Shown here in pieces: positions 61,126 to 64,000 of a DNA stretch of 64,000 nt; the first letter of the stretch is position 1; every line of letters starts with the position of its first letter. The translations under genes and the position numbers were made by a program. This DNA comes from Bradyrhizobium guangdongense (GTDB lineage Bacteria; Pseudomonadota; Alphaproteobacteria; Rhizobiales; Xanthobacteraceae). The stretch spans positions 5,022,001-5,086,000 of the forward strand of contig NZ_CP030051.1 of NCBI RefSeq assembly GCF_004114975.1, written 5' to 3'. A model generated the notes under the pieces. The model was given only the letters and a program-made list of their open reading frames with translations. It searched no databases and was not told where the DNA came from.

Positions 61126-62514
61126 CTACTCCGCCGCCTGACGCACGTGGCGCGCGGTCGGCGTGCGCATCGTCACCAGCTCTTCGGCCGCCGTCGGATG
61201 CAGCGCGATGGTCGCGTCGAAATCGGCTTTCGTCGCCTTCATCTTCACCGCGACGGCGACGGCTTGCGTGATCTCGGCGGCGGCATCACCGACGATGTGG
61301 CAGCCGAGCACGCGGTCGGTCGCGCCGTCGACGACGAGCTTCATCAGCACGCGGGTGTCGCGGCCGGACATGGTCGCCTTGATGGGACGGAACGTGGTCT
61401 TGTAGATGTCGACGTGGCTGAACTGCGCGCGCGCCTCGGTTTCGGTCAGACCGACCGTGCCGACCTCCGGCTGCGAGAACACCGCGGTCGGGATGGTCGC
61501 ATGATCGACCTGGACCACGCGTTTGCCGAACACGGTGTCGGCAAACGCGTGGCCTTCGCGGATCGCGACCGGCGTCAGGTTGAAGCGATGGGTGACGTCG
61601 CCGATCGCATAGATGCTGTCGACCGAGCTCCTGGAGAAATGATCGACCGCGATGCCGCCATTGTTCGGATTGATGGCGACGCCGGCCTTCTCCAGGCCGA
61701 GATTGGCAACGTTCGGGTGGCGGCCGATCGCAAACATCACCTGGTCGGAGGCGAGGCTCGAACCGTTCGACAGATGGGTGGTGAACTCCTCGCCGTGGCG
61801 ATCGACCTTGGTCACCGTGCAGCCGGTGAGAACGGTGATGCCCTGCTTCTCCATCTCGGCCCGGACGTGGCTGCGCACATCCTCGTCGAAACCGCGCAGG
61901 ATGTTGTCGCCGCGATAGATTACCGTGACGTCGGACCCGAAGCCGGCAAAGATCCCGGCGAACTCCAGCGCGATGTAGCCGCCGCCCTGGATCACGATCC
62001 GCTTCGGCAGCTTCTTCAGATGAAACGCCTCGTTGGAGGAAATCACGTGCTCGATGCCGGGGATCGCGGCGCCATGATTGGGCGCGCCACCGGTGGCGAT
62101 CAGGATGTATTTGGCGGTGATCTTCCTGTCGTTCTCGAGCAGCCGGATTGTGTGCTTGTCCTCGATCACCGCGCGGCTCTTGACGACCTGCGCGCCTGAC
62201 TTCTCGACATTGGTCGTGTAGGCCGCCTCCAGCCGCGCGATCTCCTTGTCCTTGTTGGCGATCAACGTCGCCCAGTCGAAGGTCGCGGGCGGAACGGTCC
62301 AGCCGAAGCCGGCAGCGTCCTCGAGCTCGTGGCGGACATGCGAGCCGATCACGAACAGCTTCTTCGGCACGCAGCCGCGGATCACGCAGGTGCCGCCCAT
62401 GCGGTATTCTTCCGCGATCATCACGCGGGCGCCGTAACCGGCCGCGATGCGGGCGGCGCGCACGCCGCCCGAACCGCCACCGATGACAAAGAGGTCGACG
62501 TCGAATTCAGCCAT
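61126..62514 (-). CDS. gor: Glutathione-disulfide reductase
   Basis: 462 residues, an FAD/NADPH flavoprotein disulfide reductase. The FAD loop is GGGSGGVRAA, the redox pair Cys43/Cys48 (GGTCVIRGCVPKK), the NADPH domain starts QGGGYIALEFAGIFAGFGS, and the catalytic HPTAAEE with its His/Glu pair is near the C-terminus. The Arg residues after GSDVTVIYR favour NADPH. It regenerates glutathione in the cytoplasm. It is last in a run with rpiA and DUF2059, 47 bp after the latter. Confidence 0.95.
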   Translation of the reverse strand: MAEFDVDLFVIGGGSGGVRAARIAAGYGARVMIAEEYRMGGTCVIRGCVPKKLFVIGSHVRHELEDAAGFGWTVPPATFDWATLIANKDKEIARLEAAYTTNVEKSGAQVVKSRAVIEDKHTIRLLENDRKITAKYILIATGGAPNHGAAIPGIEHVISSNEAFHLKKLPKRIVIQGGGYIALEFAGIFAGFGSDVTVIYRGDNILRGFDEDVRSHVRAEMEKQGITVLTGCTVTKVDRHGEEFTTHLSNGSSLASDQVMFAIGRHPNVANLGLEKAGVAINPNNGGIAVDHFSRSSVDSIYAIGDVTHRFNLTPVAIREGHAFADTVFGKRVVQVDHATIPTAVFSQPEVGTVGLTETEARAQFSHVDIYKTTFRPIKATMSGRDTRVLMKLVVDGATDRVLGCHIVGDAAAEITQAVAVAVKMKATKADFDATIALHPTAAEELVTMRTPTARHVRQAAE

Positions 62515-62561
62515 TGTCCACTCCGACCTCGTTCAAGGATGATTTGGACAGATAGGTACTG

Positions 62562-63083
62562 TCAGATTTCCTTGCCACGCTTGCGCATCTCGGCGCGGAA
62601 GGCTCCCATCACGGTCTCGGAGAAGTTCTGGGCCCAGGAGTTCATGAAGGCCATGCTGAGACCGATCGCGCGCGGCTCCGCGGTGATCAGCTTCTGTCCG
62701 AGCGGCGACTTGTAGAAGACGACGAGATCCTTGAGCTCCTGCTCGGTGAACTCGCTGGCGTAGATCTGGGCCATGCCCTCGCCGATCTCGTTCTGCCGGC
62801 CCTCGAGCTGCTTGGCGACGATCGGGGCGACCTCGTTGAGATCCTTTTGATAGTTCAGGTTCTGCTGGATCAGCGCGACCTTGGTCTTCTCGACGAGGCC
62901 CGGCACGGCGCCCGCATACATCGCGCCGGCGTTCTTGATCTGGAGGATTTCCTTGGCGGCCGCAATCGCCGCCGGCGAAGCCTTCGGCGGGGCTGCCTGC
63001 TGCTGCGCCGCAGCCGGGACGGCGGAAAGGGCCAGTCCCACAGCGAGGGTCGCCGCCGGCAAGAATTTCAAAACGCTCTTCAT
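62562..63083 (-). CDS. DUF2059 secreted protein
   Basis: 173 residues. The signal peptide (FLPAATLAVGLALSAVPAAA-QQ) is followed by a DUF2059 domain: a helical domain with GEGMAQIYASEFTEQELKDLVVFYKSPLGQKLI and AFMNSWAQNFSETVMGAFRAEM. Periplasmic, function unknown. Its ATG is 2 bp after the rpiA stop, so translation is coupled. Confidence 0.88.
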   Translation of the reverse strand: MKSVLKFLPAATLAVGLALSAVPAAAQQQAAPPKASPAAIAAAKEILQIKNAGAMYAGAVPGLVEKTKVALIQQNLNYQKDLNEVAPIVAKQLEGRQNEIGEGMAQIYASEFTEQELKDLVVFYKSPLGQKLITAEPRAIGLSMAFMNSWAQNFSETVMGAFRAEMRKRGKEI

Positions 63084-63085
63084 TC

Positions 63086-63793
63086 CTAGTCTCCTTTCGG
63101 CTTTCGCCGTTCAATCACGCGAATTCCCTCGCCACCCGCCAAAACGGCCGAGCTGGCCAAGCCGATGAACAATCCATGCTCGACGACGCCGGGGATCGTG
63201 CTCAAAGCCCCGGCGAGGCCGGGCGGATCCGCGATACGTTCGAGCTGGGCATCGACGATCCAGTGGCCGCCATCGGTGACGAAAACGTGGCCGTCTTTGG
63301 CCTTGCGAACTGCCATTTGCCCGGAAACGCCGCATTGCGCAAATGCCTTCTCGATCGCCCGCCGTGTCGCGCCAAGCCCGAACGGAATGACCTCCACCGG
63401 CAGCGGAAAGCGGCCGAGCGTCTGCACCCATTTGCTCTCGTCGGCGATCACGATCATGCGATCCGAGGCCGCCGCCACGATCTTCTCGCGCAGCAATGCG
63501 CCGCCACCGCCCTTGATCAGATTGAGCTCGGGATCGATCTCGTCGGCACCGTCGACGGTGATGTCGAGATGGTCGATCTCATCCAGCGTGGTCAGCGGAA
63601 CGCCGCAACGCGTCGCGTCGGCACGCGTCGCTTCGGAGGTCGGCACCCCGATCACCTTGAGGCCGGCGCGCACGCGCTCGCCCAGCAGCTCGACGAAATG
63701 CTTGGCGGTCGAACCGGTGCCGAGGCCGAGCTGCATGCCGTCACGCACCTCCTCCAGCGCGCGCGCCGCCGCCTGCCGCTTCAACTGGTCCAT
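63086..63793 (-). CDS. rpiA: Ribose-5-phosphate isomerase A
   Basis: A 235-residue enzyme interconverting ribose 5-phosphate and ribulose 5-phosphate. The phosphate loop is [12 protein letters not shown], the catalytic acid block [10 protein letters not shown] and the [11 protein letters not shown] segment are intact. The ATG at 63793 is chosen by family length; earlier in-frame starts add residues not seen in homologues. It heads the rpiA-DUF2059-gor run and is divergent from a phosphoglycolate phosphatase-like gene. Confidence 0.95.
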   Translation of the reverse strand: MDQLKRQAAARALEEVRDGMQLGLGTGSTAKHFVELLGERVRAGLKVIGVPTSEATRADATRCGVPLTTLDEIDHLDITVDGADEIDPELNLIKGGGGALLREKIVAAASDRMIVIADESKWVQTLGRFPLPVEVIPFGLGATRRAIEKAFAQCGVSGQMAVRKAKDGHVFVTDGGHWIVDAQLERIADPPGLAGALSTIPGVVEHGLFIGLASSAVLAGGEGIRVIERRKPKGD

Positions 63794-63965
63794 GTCCACG
63801 TTTGCGCCCGCTTTGGAGGTCAGGAATGCCGCCGGCCGTTTCGCTTGCGGCGGCCTATGTAGCCTCGTTTTCATCGGGAGAACAGGGTCTGGGAACAGGT
63901 CTATAAGGTGATCTTATGGGGCCGCCCCTTGCGCCGGCCCGGGCGGACCGATAGCGCTTTTTGGC

Positions 63966-64000
63966 ATGAGCTCCCGCTACACCCTCGTTTTCGATCTCGA
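63966..64000 (+). CDS. gph: Start of a HAD phosphatase, likely phosphoglycolate phosphatase (truncated)
   Basis: Only MSSRYTLVFDL is visible before the window ends. The hydrophobic strand leading to FDL(D) is the HAD catalytic start (DxDGT expected next). Its position divergent from rpiA and sugar-phosphate context support gph, but this is based on 11 residues. Confidence 0.45.
   Translation, partial: MSSRYTLVFDL

Overview
The window is high-GC, densely packed bacterial chromosome. The most likely source is an alphaproteobacterium of the Bradyrhizobium/Nitrobacteraceae group. This rests on the very-long-chain lipid A cluster (acpXL to lpxXL), small families common there (DUF6894, DUF2865, DUF2059), an alphaproteobacterial-type SOS box (GAAC-N7-GAAC), and interspersed palindromic repeats of a kind I associate with that genus. 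The species is inference; no rRNA or marker gene is present.

Layout. 0.1-3 kb: small hypothetical genes and a frameshifted Crp/Fnr regulator. 3.2-7.5 kb: a co-directional lipid A very-long-chain acyl operon (ACP, dehydratase, a ketosynthase lacking the active-site Cys, an intact ketosynthase, acyltransferase). 7.5-18.3 kb: a ToxR/CadC-like membrane regulator with a TPR sensor half, divergent from two tandem overlapping giant autotransporters. 18.4-25.1 kb: polyamine-type binding protein, aminotransferase, rhodanese and two tandem Kup K+ transporters. 25.3-27 kb: MotA/MotB-type stator pair. 27.1-32.5 kb: SDR, RraA-like protein, phosphatidylethanolamine synthesis (pssA, psd), Atm1-like ABC exporter. 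32.7-38 kb: LOG, VOC, then the cysS/37-aa/GNAT/cimA chain joined by ATGA or near-zero spacings. 38-45.7 kb: secreted proteins, nadE, dgkA, class II DAHP synthase, hydrolase, and a membrane protein with a fourfold repeat. 45.8-52.7 kb: aldehyde dehydrogenase beside a regulator-rich patch (HTH fused to a periplasmic-binding-like domain, ModE-like protein, excisionase-like HTH, LysR, AraC). 52.8-56.3 kb: TerB/TerC-type stress operon and nhaA. 56.6-64 kb: zinc-ribbon protein, a small gene with a textbook SOS promoter, cupin, YkgJ-like protein, porin, gor, DUF2059, rpiA and the start of a phosphoglycolate phosphatase-like gene.

How the genes work together. Much of the window concerns the envelope: lipid A acylation, phospholipid synthesis, surface autotransporters, a porin, and ion homeostasis (two Kup, NhaA, TerC). 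The most interesting possible systems are: (1) the autotransporter pair with a membrane regulator and 10-bp-phased direct repeats between them; (2) a ModE-like/PBP-HTH regulator pair with a 24-bp ModE-type operator near a gene of unknown function; (3) an SOS-controlled 102-aa protein of unknown function; (4) a compositionally foreign cysS kept inside a translationally coupled operon. No tRNA, rRNA, CRISPR array, insertion sequence or prophage was seen. Positions, motifs and spacings were read by hand; family names come from recognition, not from database searches.
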